From: Hyphomonadaceae bacterium | GTDB taxonomy: Bacteria > Pseudomonadota > Alphaproteobacteria > Caulobacterales > Hyphomonadaceae | Direction of reading: 5' to 3' | DNA length: 64,000 nucleotides | Assembly (NCBI GenBank): GCA_016714495.1 | Contig: JADKDU010000011.1 | Coordinates: 60,981-124,980, forward strand | Shown here: in pieces, positions 36,576-45,501 of the stretch | Position numbering within the stretch: the first letter of the stretch is position 1 | Layout: each line of letters begins with the position of its first letter | The notes under the pieces: generated by a model | What the model saw: the letters and a program-made list of their open reading frames with translations, nothing else | The model's database searches: none | Told to the model about the DNA's origin: nothing | Made by a program: the position numbers and the translations under genes

Positions 36576-39307
36576 ATGGCCAACACGATCTTGGGGCGTC
36601 GGGGAATGTCATTGAGCCTCACATCCGGTCTTGGCAGATGTCTAATGAGTGCAGGCATCATCGGCGGCGCCGGAGTCGCCTTGACCCCATGCGCCATGGC
36701 TCAATCGGCTCAACCGACAACGTCAATGGATGCGGGTGAGGCTACGGCGTTTGACACCGTCGTCGTGACGGCCCGCAAACGCGACGAGACAGCACAGAGC
36801 GTGCCAATCTCTATCGACGCATTCGATCAGAGCGCCGTCGATCGCCTTGGCATCCAGACGCTGGAGGATCTGCGATTCAGCTCACCGTCGGTCTATGCGG
36901 CTCCATCGACGTTTCGTCAGGATACGCTGAACATAACGATCCGCGGTCAGCAGAACTTCCCCAGCACCGGCCTGCAGTTCGACACATCAGCCGCCGTCTA
37001 TGTGGACGGAGTTTATTACGCGCGACCTGTCGGCCTGACCGGCTCGCTGTTCGATGTCGCTGATGTTCAAGTTTTGAAGGGTCCGCAAGGCACGCTGGTC
37101 GGGCGCAATTCGACCGGCGGCGCGATCCTCTACAACACCCGAGAGCCGACGTCCGATTTTGAAGGTTTCGCCAGGGTGACGGTCGGCGACTACGAGCGTC
37201 AGGAGATCCAGGGCGCAATCAACGTTCCGCTGGGCGACGCTCTGTCGTTGCGCGTGTCCGCACTCGACTCGCGGCAGAACGGCTACGTCAAAAACTACTT
37301 CTCCGATCCTGCATCGGGCTATCGCAATTATACGCCCGGCATGGGCTATCAACGGACGGCCGGCCAGTTAGCATTGCTGTGGACGCCCGCAGACGATTTC
37401 AGCCTGCTCCTGCGCGGAAAGTTTGCGAGCGAGGACTATACCGGCGTCGTCTATCACGATCTGGGATACTTTGTCGGCACGACGCTGGCGGCCGCCGGGC
37501 GGCCGTCTATCTGCAACATCCCCGGCACGTGCACTGGTTTCACCGACCTGCTCGGCCATGTGGTCACGCCCTATTATACAAACTACCAGACCGGCACAGC
37601 CGTCAGCACCGCTCCCGGCGCTTATAATGCGCTGCTCAACTCGGTTGCGCGCGAGCAGACTTATGGCTTCTGGAGCACGGAGCAGGCCGTCACCAACAAG
37701 AACACTGGCGACTATCAGACCTATTCCGCAGTTGCAGACAAGCGTTTCGGTTCGATCGATGTGCGCCTGCTGACCGCCTATCGCACCTTCGACAATGAAG
37801 GCGCGTCCGCCGGTCGTGGCCTCTCCTATGTCACGAACATCAATGCATACCGGACGCCGAAATATCGCTCGTACCAGACCGAGTTGACGCTGAATGGGGC
37901 TGCCCTGGACGAGCAGCTGAAGTACACGGCCGGGCTGTTCTACTTTCGTGAGACCAGCCCCAATGACGGTGGCGAGAACTGGCTCTACCTGCCCAGCGCC
38001 GGGACGCCGGCGCCGTCTGCAGGGCGGCAGATCACCTATACGGACCAGACGTCAAACACCGGGAAAACACGAGCTACGCGGCCTACGCGCAAGCGACCTA
38101 TGGCATTCTCCCGCATACGCGCGTGACGGCAGGGCTGCGTTACACGATTGATGAGCGCGAGGCTGTACTGACGACCCGTTCGCTGCGTTTCCCGGCGACA
38201 ACGACAAGCACAGCAGGCGTTCGCAACGGTGTCTTCGATCCGGGCACATATACCCTCCAGGGCACAACCTATACCGGCATCACGCGCGCCTGCGCATTGA
38301 CGGATGCCAATGGTGTCCTGCGGCCTCCGTCGGACTGCGCTGTCGCGATCGACAAGACATTCCGCAAGCCGACCTGGACGCTGGCGGTCGATCACGACCT
38401 GTTCGACAACACGTTGGTCTATGCGACGGCAAGATCGGGCTATCGGTCGGGCGCCATCAACAGCTCCGCGATCAATCCCACCGTGGTCACAGCCGATCCG
38501 GAAGAGGTGCAGGATTACGAGATAGGCGTGAAATCGGATTGGTCGCTTGGCGGAGTGCCGTTGCGCACGAACCTGGCGCTGTATCACTCAGATTACCGCG
38601 ACATCCAAATCCAGACCAGCTTGCCGAACGTCACCCTGGCCACGGCGCCGGGCGCACCGGGCGGAGCTTGCACGCAAACTGCGTTCAATGCGGGGCAATG
38701 CCTCGGCACGACCAACGATCCCGTGACGCTCAACGCCAAGCAGGCCCGCATCGAGGGAGTGGAGTTGAGTGTAGCTGCGAGGCCCAATCCGGACCTTACA
38801 CTGGAAATGTCGGGCAGCTATCTGGATGCCGTATACACGGACTACACTTTCACGCCACCCGCCGGATATCTGCTGCCCAGCGGCCGCGTTGATCTTTCGG
38901 GCACGCCGTTTCCGCTTCCGAAGGTCCAGCTCAACGCAAGCGCGATCTACAGCTTGCCCATTCGTGATCTGGCAGGCGTGTCGTTCGACCGGGTGGACCT
39001 GAGCTATCATGTCTATCATCAAGGCCGGTTCGAAGCGGACATGCGCACGTTCAACGCCATGCAGCGGACGTCGGCCTATGCATTGTCGGATATCCGTCTG
39101 GACATCGTTAATATCGGAAACAGCAAGGTAGACCTCAGCCTGTTCGCGAAGAACGTTTTCAACGAGGAGGCGTGCATCCCTGAGTCGCAGGGGGTGCTGA
39201 ACTCTGCGCCCAACGCCACATTCGGCGTGGCCGGGACGAGCGGCGTTTTGCAGTGCATTCCGCTGCCGCCGCGAATGGCCGGCGCGAGCCTGCAGGTTAC
39301 TTTCTGA
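36576..39307 (+). CDS. TonB-dependent outer-membrane receptor, apparent single-base frameshift
   Basis: About 910 residues once joined. The N-terminus (MANTILGRRGMSL) has a signal region ending around CAMAQSAQ. Then comes the typical proteobacterial plug opening DTVVVTARKRDETAQSVPIS, plug motifs VDGVYYARP, VQVLKGPQGTLVGRNSTGG, and a 22-strand-type barrel. The first frame fails at about 38064 (A-run in GGGAAAACACG): adding one A restores GKNTSYAAYAQATYG and continues into the second frame, which runs to 39307 with the barrel terminus GASLQVTF. The start ATG follows AGGGAAAG. No ligand can be inferred; the pairing with the divergent DUF1800/DUF1501 genes is the only context. Homopolymer position and otherwise intact sequence favour sequencing error. 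Confidence 0.85.
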
Positions 39308-39393
39308 GGCGATAAGAGCTTCGGATCACTGGCCGGGAACGCGGAGAGATGAAATAGGGCCGGGCTCGAACCATGCCGCTTTCCGGCGCCGAG

Positions 39394-40120
39394 CTACAGC
39401 GCGGCGCTTTTCAATCGCAGCGCATTTGCGATCACGCTGACTGAACTCGCCGCCATGGCGGCTGCCGCCAGAACCGGCGAGACCTGCCAGCCGAAAACCG
39501 GTTAGAACGCGCCCGCCGCGATCGGCACGCCAACAGTGTTGTAGATGAAGGCGAAGAAAAGGTTCTGACGAATGTTCCGCATGGTCGCCTGAATCAGGCG
39601 ACCATGCGCGCACGATGCCCGTGAGGTCGCCTATCAGCAGCGTGACGCCGGCGCTTTATATAGCGACGTCTGTTCAAGAGACCATGGCGATACCGACATC
39701 GGCTGGCGCGTCGTTGACCCCATCCCCGGTCATGGCGACGACGCGACCTTCCGAACGCAATTTGGAAACAACAGCGCCATTCTGATCAGGCAGCACGTCA
39801 GCCTCGACCTCGGCCATGCCGAGACGTCGCGCTATGGCTGCTGAGGTGGCCGATTACCGCCCGCCAGCATGATAACATGGATGCCCGCGTCTTTCAGGGC
39901 GGCTAGCGCGTCTCGCGCCGAGGCCTTGATTGTGTCGGCGATACCAATGACTGCAGCAGCCCTGCCATCAACGCCGACAAAGATCGCTTTTGCGCCCTCT
40001 GTCTGGAGCTCTTCAGCCGATCCATGCAAAGGCCGTATGTCGATCCCCTGTTCGTCGCGGAAACGCGCATTTCCGATGGCGATGAAGTGCTCGCCAACAC
40101 GGCCCAGCACGCCTTTGCAG
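39394..40120 (-). pseudogene. Degraded copper-type P1B ATPase (CopA-like), C-terminal half
   Basis: Minus-strand pieces of a CopA-type ATPase in correct order. First an N-domain piece (VGEHFIAIGNARF, then KAIFVGVDGRAAAVIGIAD and DAGIHVIMLAGGNRPP, where intact ATPases have TGDN). Then a P-domain piece (EADVLPDQ, GRVVAMTGDGVNDAP), with a codon-level deletion in the hinge and stops within the MGTGTDVAI equivalent (VS*TDVAI*SAGVTLL). Last, the final membrane segment IRQNLFFAFIYNTVGVP with a stop after AAGAF, ending SVSVIANALRLKSAAL. At least three in-frame stops plus frameshifts, and the whole N-terminal half (metal-binding domain, CPC helix, DKTGT) is missing. Non-functional. A complete CcoI-type ATPase lies 3 kb away. 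Confidence 0.85.
39578..39608. repeat. Perfect 15-bp inverted repeat inside the CopA pseudogene
   Basis: CGCATGGTCGCCTGA, one A, then its exact reverse complement TCAGGCGACCATGCG (31 nt). The arm nearer the ATPase 3' end encodes the conserved ATMRNIRQ start; the other arm is an inverted copy that replaces the expected upstream codons (normally ending LSQ). This is the footprint of a fold-back template-switch event rather than a terminator: no T-run follows and it lies within former coding sequence. Confidence 0.8.
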
Positions 40121-40222
40121 CTATTTGCGGTCGCGAGAGTAGATCGTTGTGCCAGCCAGCACGAAAGCAAAGAGCGTCATGACGAGAATGACGCCACCGA
40201 CAAAGTAGGATTCGGGTACCAT
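40121..40222 (-). CDS. 33-residue single-pass membrane peptide
   Basis: Small frame with a clear ribosome site (GTGGAG five bases before the ATG). It encodes MVPESYFVGGVIL followed by VMTLFAFVLAGTTIY and a basic tail SRDRK. This is one transmembrane helix of about 20 residues with positive residues after it, predicting an N-out or small inner-membrane subunit. It starts 10 nt after the stop of the lipoprotein gene, so it shares that gene's Fnr-like promoter. It ends exactly where the CopA pseudogene becomes recognisable. I do not recognise the family; small subunits of oxidases or transporters look like this, but nothing more specific can be said. Confidence 0.55.
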   Translation of the reverse strand: MVPESYFVGGVILVMTLFAFVLAGTTIYSRDRK

Positions 40223-40231
40223 GAGCTCCAC

Positions 40232-40573
40232 TCACTCCTGCTCATTGCACGAGGGAAGACGCATCAAGTTGTCAGCGTCGCACAGGTAGGTCTTGCCTCC
40301 AGCCTTTGCCGTCCAAATCCATTTGGCCGCCGACTGTTCAGAAGACACGACCTCCACGCCGCTGGCGTCAACGTCGGTCAGTGCTGAAGCTGTGACCGCC
40401 TTCAGGGACTCCTGAACCTTCTCAGGAGAAGCATCTGACCCGCATGCAGCCAGTGACGCACTTGCGGCGAGGGCGCACAGAGCGACCAAGCCAGCGCGTC
40501 GGGAGCGCGCTTCATAGACATCCGGGTGGTAGGGATTTCGAGCAAGTCGCAGAACAATTCGAGATATCGACAT
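40232..40573 (-). CDS. Small lipoprotein of unknown function
   Basis: 113 residues. The N-terminus has an unusually long basic stretch (MSISRIVLRLARNPYHPDVYEARSRR split by hydrophobics), then a signal helix ending with the lipobox LAAC near residue 44. The mature part (about 70 residues) has SEQSAAKWIWTAKAGGKTYLCDADN and ends NEQE; its two further cysteines might pair. The start is chosen for GGAGG five to six bases upstream; the frame opens 21 codons earlier. An Fnr/FixK-like box with a matched -10 lies upstream. No family recognised. Confidence 0.72.
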   Translation of the reverse strand: MSISRIVLRLARNPYHPDVYEARSRRAGLVALCALAASASLAACGSDASPEKVQESLKAVTASALTDVDASGVEVVSSEQSAAKWIWTAKAGGKTYLCDADNLMRLPSCNEQE

Positions 40574-40594
40574 GAACGCCTCCATTCTGAGGCA

Positions 40595-40636
40595 TCGATA
40601 GCAGTCGCCTTTCACCAAGCGTCTGATCAGCGTCAA
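40595..40636 (-). promoter_or_regulatory. Fnr/FixK-type promoter of the small lipoprotein gene
   Basis: On the minus strand TTGACGCTGATCAG (40636 to 40623) matches the Fnr/FixK consensus TTGAY-N4-RTCAA at all but the last half-site base. The -10-like TATCGA lies at 40600-40595, giving a box centre about 41 nt before the expected transcription start. This is the class II position for Fnr-type activators. The gene starts about 20 nt later. Confidence 0.5.
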
Positions 40637-40649
40637 ATCAGTCCGTCAA

Positions 40650-40963
40650 CTTTTCGAGCTGTTCATATCCGTGTTGCGAGAGACTGGCCGGCTGCAGAAC
40701 CCGGCTATCGTGCGGTAATAGCGGTAAACGGATTTAGCGCCCTGCGGATGGCGCGCTCGACTCCGAGTGCAGCCTTGGCGGTTGTGAATGTTGTGATGCT
40801 AGGGGATGGACGGTCACGCAGTCGGCAACGAACTCAAGAAACTTCCAGCTTCCGTAGAGCTTATCCTCACCGGACAAGCCGACGGCCCCGCGGTTTCTCC
40901 GAAGCCGGCATCGCCAAATCAACTGACGCAGATGGTCTGTCGCGCGCTTCGCTCAGCAAGAGA
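40650..40963 (+). pseudogene. Degraded response-regulator receiver domain
   Basis: Two plus-strand frames carry successive parts of a CheY-like receiver. The first reads EPGYRAVIAVNGFSALRMAR ... AALAVVNVVM (the phospho-acceptor Asp is Asn here). After a frame change near 40805 the second reads MDGHAVGNELKKL ... VELILTGQADGP, then KPASPNQLTQMVCRAL, matching the end of the fold. The first beta strand with the acidic pair is not recognisable. Adjacent and convergent to an intact OmpR-type regulator, but not part of it. Likely the leftover of a stand-alone receiver protein. Confidence 0.5.
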
Positions 40964-40968
40964 TTGGC

Positions 40969-41709
40969 TCAGCGCTGGTCGGACCATTTCACGTCACTGG
41001 CCAGCACATACCCTTCGCCACGCACAGTCTGAATAAGCGCAACCGCGTCGGTGTGTGGAGAGAGCTTGCGCCGGAGTCGACTCACGAGCGTATCGATGCT
41101 CCGGTCGAACGCCTCCCAATCATCCTTGCGCGTGATGTCAGCAATAGCGTCTCGTGTCAGAACGCGATTGGGCCTTTCCGCAAAAGCTGCAATCAAATTG
41201 TACTCGGCGCCGGTAAGATCGACTTGTAGGCCAGCCGTCGATTTCAGCTCGCGGCGCGTCGGAGTGAGCACGAATGAATCGAAGCGGGCATAGCGCTCCA
41301 CAATAGAGGGCGTCGGTTCAGCACCCTGCGGCCGGGACCGGCGAAGGACTGCTCGAATACGTGCAAGCAGCTCTCGCAGTTCGAATGGCTTGGTAAGGTA
41401 GTCGTCAGCCCCGACCTCCAGACCAACGACCTTGTCCACCATCGAGTCCTTGCCCGAGAGGATGATAATCGGCGTGGAAATCGACCGTCTCAGTTCGCCT
41501 GCCAGCGTAAGACCGTCGCCCCCGGGCATGTTGATGTCGAGCAAAATGAGGTCAGGCGTTTCGGCCGCAATGCAAGACCGCGCATCCGAGACGTTAGCCG
41601 CCTCCCGGACGGCGTAGCCTTCACTCGCCAGGAAATCGGCCAGCGTTTCGCGAAGACCGACATCGTCATCGACGACAAGAATGTTGCCCTGGGGACTCGT
41701 CCCAGACAC
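40969..41709 (-). CDS. OmpR/PhoB-family response regulator
   Basis: About 246 residues. The receiver domain (about 10-125) has the acidic pair VVDDD, phospho-acceptor in LILLDINMPGGDG, then IIILSGKD and DDYLTKPFELRELLARIRA. The C-terminal winged helix (about 145-240) has LTGAEYNLIAAFAERPNRVLTRDAI, DRSIDTLVSRLRRKL and QTVRGEGYVL. I chose the GTG at 41709, which has GGGAG about 8 nt upstream and lies just before the domain; the frame continues 32 codons upstream without domain content. No sensor kinase gene adjoins, so its partner lies elsewhere. Confidence 0.92.
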   Translation of the reverse strand: MSGTSPQGNILVVDDDVGLRETLADFLASEGYAVREAANVSDARSCIAAETPDLILLDINMPGGDGLTLAGELRRSISTPIIILSGKDSMVDKVVGLEVGADDYLTKPFELRELLARIRAVLRRSRPQGAEPTPSIVERYARFDSFVLTPTRRELKSTAGLQVDLTGAEYNLIAAFAERPNRVLTRDAIADITRKDDWEAFDRSIDTLVSRLRRKLSPHTDAVALIQTVRGEGYVLASDVKWSDQR

Positions 41710-41836
41710 GTTCGCTGCTCCCGCGTGCCGCCAACCGTCGAAACGGCCTGTGATGTAATCACCATAGGCGCCGGTTCGCTCGTGACAATGGGAGCATCTC
41801 GCCAAGCAGCTGGCTGCTGGACGTCACGATAGGGGT

Positions 41837-42277
41837 TCACAGCCCAGCTGCGCGCATGACCCTGTCGATTGCGTCGACCGATTGCGACACATGGTCACGA
41901 CATATTTCACAGGCGATCCGGCTGCTTGTGGAGGCGGTGACCTGGTCACGCAGTAGTGACAGAATGTCCGGCGGCGCGCAGAGCGCAATTTTTTCCGGGA
42001 CAAACGTCTCGACGGCCTGGTCCAGCCGCGCCGCAACACGCCGGATGAACAGGGCGTTCTCTTCCCTACTTCGTGCGGTGCGCGTCTTCACCATTGTCCG
42101 GCCTCCGACACGGCGGAGAATTTCCGGCAGACGCTCGTGATGCTCAAACAGGTCCGCGGACTCGGACAACTCGTGTAGCTCGGTGAGCCGTTCGCCTGGA
42201 CGCGCCCGCAAGAACAATCGCGCTGCGTGTTTATCGGCGACAATAATGCAGGTAGGTCCAGCCTCCATTGTGCCCAT
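41837..42277 (-). CDS. Host-attachment-family protein (bacterial release-factor-like fold)
   Basis: 146 residues of the Host_attach family, named for an Agrobacterium attachment gene but structurally akin to archaeal peptide-release-factor domains; true function uncertain. Family features: IIVADKHAARLFLRARPG at the N-terminus and VPEKIALCAPPDILSLLRDQVT near residue 95. An ATG three codons in (42268) is an alternative start. It lies only a few bases after the universal-stress-protein remnant and probably now shares that gene's Fnr-type promoter. Confidence 0.82.
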   Translation of the reverse strand: MGTMEAGPTCIIVADKHAARLFLRARPGERLTELHELSESADLFEHHERLPEILRRVGGRTMVKTRTARSREENALFIRRVAARLDQAVETFVPEKIALCAPPDILSLLRDQVTASTSSRIACEICRDHVSQSVDAIDRVMRAAGL

Positions 42278-42283
42278 CCATCG

Positions 42284-42502
42284 CTAGAGTGAAACAAGCA
42301 GCGGCGTGGTCATGTGATCGAGCATGTGCTTCGTCACACCGCCCAGAAGCAACTCCAGCAACACCGACCGGCAATAAAGACCGGGAACGACGAGGTCGCC
42401 GTCGAATCCTGTAGCGATCGAGACGGCTGCTTCGGCCGGCGCCTGACCGGAAGCGGAAACGACCGCGTGAACAAGAACGCATCGGTATGTCACCATACAT
42501 CT
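42284..42502 (-). pseudogene. Truncated universal stress protein (C-terminal part only)
   Basis: The minus-strand frame contains VLVHAVVSASGQAPAEAAVS, then FDGDLVVPGLYCRSVLLELLL and GGVTKHMLDHMTTPLLVSL. This is the C-terminal USP signature (normally GADLIVMGAYGHSRLRE..LGGVTRHLL..MTVPVL). The first about two-thirds of a normal 270- to 280-residue tandem USP is missing, and the ATP-binding G-2x-G-9x-G loop is altered (PGLYCRS for GxxGHS). The promoter upstream (Fnr box) appears intact. Confidence 0.65.
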
Positions 42503-42518
42503 CCGTTGCCTCACCCAT

Positions 42519-42557
42519 GTTATGCGCTCTTCCCAAAGCGCCTTTGACCGGGATCAA
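42519..42557 (-). promoter_or_regulatory. Fnr/FixK-type promoter upstream of USP remnant and host-attachment gene
   Basis: On the minus strand TTGATCCCGGTCAA (42557 to 42544) matches TTGAT-N4-ATCAA at 9 of 10 half-site positions. A -10-like CATAAC lies at 42524-42519, placing the box centre about 39-41 nt from the expected start of transcription (class II geometry). Confidence 0.6.
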
Positions 42558-42730
42558 GCAAAGGAGCGAAGTGAAACGATCCAGCCAGATGGCGGGCCAT
42601 GTGCTTCTGCCGCACGACCAAACCCGTGTGAGCTGCGATCATTGATCGTCCGCGGTCGGGCAACAGATGCCCTCGACCTCATACCTTTAGCCCGGCGCCG
42701 GTACATGCTTTCTGGCGGGCGCGACCGCCA

Positions 42731-43135
42731 TTACCGCAACTGCAAGTCAGTCAGCTTGGCGGTATCGTGTGAACAAAAGACACTGATCTCAGAGCTGGGG
42801 CCTTCCAAGGCCCGCAGGCGTTCCTGATTGGCGCGGCGACTGGGACGGTCAGTGTCGATGATGTGCTGGTAGACCGCCAATCCGGGCATGCAGCTCTGAC
42901 GGGATAAATTCATTTGCAAGCGATAGAGACAGGCGTCGCCGGCGTGGAGCAGCCATCCCTTACCTGCCTGAATTGCAGCACCGGCACGCCCTTGCGTATG
43001 TCCACGCAGGGGGACCATCGGAATTTCCGGCGGCGGGCCATCGAGCTGGCGGACGGCATTGAAGGCGAACCGAGGTGCGTCGCCAGCAGCATGGGCTCGT
43101 CATTGGCTGACGGCATCCCTCGGCAGCAGTCCAGG
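42731..43135 (-). pseudogene. Degraded metallo-beta-lactamase-fold hydrolase
   Basis: C-terminal half of an MBL-fold hydrolase on the minus strand. RFAFNAVRQLDG, then PLRGHTQGRAGAAIQ (GHT metal/loop motif), WLLHAGDA with the bridging Asp region, RPSRRANQERLRAL, and VFCSHD with the last metal histidine. An in-frame TGA lies upstream of RFAF, and the expected N-terminal HxHxDH motif is not readable before the ccoS stop. Hence truncated and interrupted. It sits directly after ccoS. Confidence 0.6.
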
Positions 43136-43285
43136 TCAGCGAGGACGGTCGCTTTCATCAAGAATGCGTGCGGCTGCACCCTTCGGATCCTCGAACTGGC
43201 CCGATTTCAGCGCCCAACCGAAGACGGCAAGCCCTGCAAGCGCGAAGCCGACAATGCCGAGAAGCATGAGGATGAACACATTCAT
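43136..43285 (-). CDS. ccoS: cbb3 oxidase maturation protein CcoS
   Basis: 49-residue single-pass membrane protein needed for cofactor insertion into cbb3 oxidase. It reads MNVFILMLLGIVGFALAGL then FGWALKSGQFEDPKGAA, the FixS/CcoS signature WALKSGQFEDPxG. The ATG overlaps the ccoI stop by 4 nt (ATGA). Last gene of the ccoNOQPGHIS operon. Confidence 0.93.
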   Translation of the reverse strand: MNVFILMLLGIVGFALAGLAVFGWALKSGQFEDPKGAAARILDESDRPR

Positions 43286-45501
43286 GGCAGGCCTGCCCAT
43301 CTGGAACGCGACGGCGCTGCAATTCGCAAAGCGTTCAGGGTGACGACGGCCGAAGACGCCGACATGGCAATAGCTGCGATCAATGGCGTCACCCATCCGG
43401 CCAACGCGACGGGAATGACCACTATATTATAGAGCGCTGCGAAAGCGAAGTTCTCCCGCATGCGAGCGCGGGCTGCGCGAGCGGTGGTGATGATCTGAGC
43501 AATCGCGCGAAGACTATCGCCAGAGAAGACGCAGTCGCTTGCGAGGCGGGAAACGTCGACGGCGCCGCCCGGAGCGATGGAGGCGTGGGCGCTAGCCAGT
43601 GCGCCGGCGTCGTTGAGGCCATCGCCGACCATGAGAACTTTCTGACCAGACGTTTCCAATGCTTTCACATGGGCAGCCTTGGATTGTGGGCTGGCAAGCG
43701 CACGCCATTTTCGGACGCCAGCCGCCTTGGCGGCTCTCGCGACACGTTCCTCGCCGTCTCCGGAAAGAAGTTCGACTTCAATGCCCATCGCGCTGAGCTC
43801 GATCACCGTCTTTGCAGCATCTGGCCGAATGGCGTCATCGAAATGGAAAGCAACAGGCGTGTCGCCTTCGAATGCGAACCAGAGTTCGGACCCGCCGCTT
43901 GCCGTTGCTCCGAGGAACGATGCGGAGCCGAATTTTGCGTGGCGGCCATTTATTGTGCCGACGACGCCCTGCCCCGGGATTTCGCGAATGTTCTGGGCGA
44001 TGGGCCCCGCTCCCACGGCCTTTACGAGCGCGCGAGAGAACGGGTGATGGCTGGCGCGGGCAAGCATGGCGGCTTGATTGCGCGCTGTGCGTGCTTCTTC
44101 CGAAATGGCGCCGAGCACGGGATCGCCAAGGGTTAGCGTTCCCGTCTTGTCCAGGACGACGTGGTCGATGGCGGCCAATCGTTCAAGTGCATCGCCTGAT
44201 GACAGGTAGATGCCTTCACGGAACAACCGGCTGGCTGCCACGACCTGAACAAGCGGGGCGGCCAGCGCCAATGCGCATGGACAAGTGATGATCAGGACCG
44301 TGACGGCGACATAGGCGGCCTGCGCCGCGGTCGCGCCAAACATCAGCCAAGCGACAAATCCGAGGGCGGCAGTGGCGTGAACCTGCGGGATGTAAAGTTC
44401 GGCGGCTTTGTCGGCGAGGCGGCGATAAGCGGATTTCTTCTGTTCGCCGGCTTCGAGCAAGCGTGCGATGTCGGCCATCAAGGAGTCGTTGGCGGCTGAA
44501 AGCGCGCGCACTTGGATGGGAGCGGAGAGGTTTACGGCGCCAGCATGCAGCGTCTGGCCGGCGGTAGTTGCGACGGGCAAAACTTCGCCGGTTACCAGAC
44601 GGAGATCGGCTTCGCTTTTGCCGGATACGATCTCAGCGTTGACGGCCAACCTTTCGCCAGCGGCGACGAGCAGAACGTCGCCTGGACGAATATCGACAAC
44701 GCGAACAGCCTCAGCCCGTCCGCCTGAGGTGAGGCGAGTGGCGGTGGCGGTCTGGAATGAGGCCAGCTCGTTGGCGGCCGCGTAGGCGCGGCGGCGTAGC
44801 CGCGCATCGAGCACGCGGCCGATCAGCAGAAAGAACAGCAGCATCACCGAGGCGTCGAAGAAGGCGTGCTGGCCGCCAACAACGGTTTCGTAGAGACTGA
44901 GCGCCAGAGCGAGGATCACGGCCAGCGAGATGGGCACGTCCATGTTGAGATGACGGGCGCGGATCGATGCAAGCGCGGACGAGAAGAAGGGCTGACCCGA
45001 CACGATCACAACGGGAAGCGCTACCGCGGCAGAGATCCAGCGAAGGGTATTGCGGATGTCAGCAGTCAGGTCACTACCAAACCAGAGGGGCTCAGACATG
45101 AACATGACCGCCGCGGTTCCCACGCCCGCGAATGTCAGCGCGGTGATGAGGCGGCGTTCTGCGCGGGCACTTTCGATATCGGCCTTGCCCGGGTCGAATG
45201 CCGTCACGCCATAGCCTAAACTGGCGACCATCTCGACGATCGTTCGCGGCTTGAGCTGACCGCTCCATTCGACGCGCAAACGTCCGGTTGAGAGATTGAG
45301 GCGGGCAATCCTAACGCCCGCCAGCTTGCCGACATTGCTTTCGATCTTCGACAGACAGCCGCCACAGCTCGGGCCCTTGACGATAAGATCAAGCGACTTG
45401 ACGCCATCCTTCTGTACGACAAATGCCGAAGGATCCTGCGCAGGCGTTGGCGTACTGGGAGCAGAGAGGCCGCTCGGGCAAGCGGAGACAACGGCGGTCA
45501 T
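43282..45501 (-). CDS. ccoI: Copper-translocating P1B ATPase CcoI/FixI
   Basis: 739-residue copper pump that supplies copper for cbb3 oxidase assembly. The N-terminal HMA-like domain has the GPSCGGC motif (about residue 45). Eight membrane helices include the metal-gating CPC in IITCPCALALAAP. P-domain DKTGTLTLGDP with the phosphorylated Asp; HP motif in ASHHPFSRAL; MVGDGLNDAGALASA hinge. The ATG overlaps ccoH by 4 nt. Unlike the degraded CopA copy at 39.4-40.1 kb, this one is intact. Confidence 0.96.
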   Translation of the reverse strand: MTAVVSACPSGLSAPSTPTPAQDPSAFVVQKDGVKSLDLIVKGPSCGGCLSKIESNVGKLAGVRIARLNLSTGRLRVEWSGQLKPRTIVEMVASLGYGVTAFDPGKADIESARAERRLITALTFAGVGTAAVMFMSEPLWFGSDLTADIRNTLRWISAAVALPVVIVSGQPFFSSALASIRARHLNMDVPISLAVILALALSLYETVVGGQHAFFDASVMLLFFLLIGRVLDARLRRRAYAAANELASFQTATATRLTSGGRAEAVRVVDIRPGDVLLVAAGERLAVNAEIVSGKSEADLRLVTGEVLPVATTAGQTLHAGAVNLSAPIQVRALSAANDSLMADIARLLEAGEQKKSAYRRLADKAAELYIPQVHATAALGFVAWLMFGATAAQAAYVAVTVLIITCPCALALAAPLVQVVAASRLFREGIYLSSGDALERLAAIDHVVLDKTGTLTLGDPVLGAISEEARTARNQAAMLARASHHPFSRALVKAVGAGPIAQNIREIPGQGVVGTINGRHAKFGSASFLGATASGGSELWFAFEGDTPVAFHFDDAIRPDAAKTVIELSAMGIEVELLSGDGEERVARAAKAAGVRKWRALASPQSKAAHVKALETSGQKVLMVGDGLNDAGALASAHASIAPGGAVDVSRLASDCVFSGDSLRAIAQIITTARAARARMRENFAFAALYNIVVIPVALAGWVTPLIAAIAMSASSAVVTLNALRIAAPSRSRWAGLP

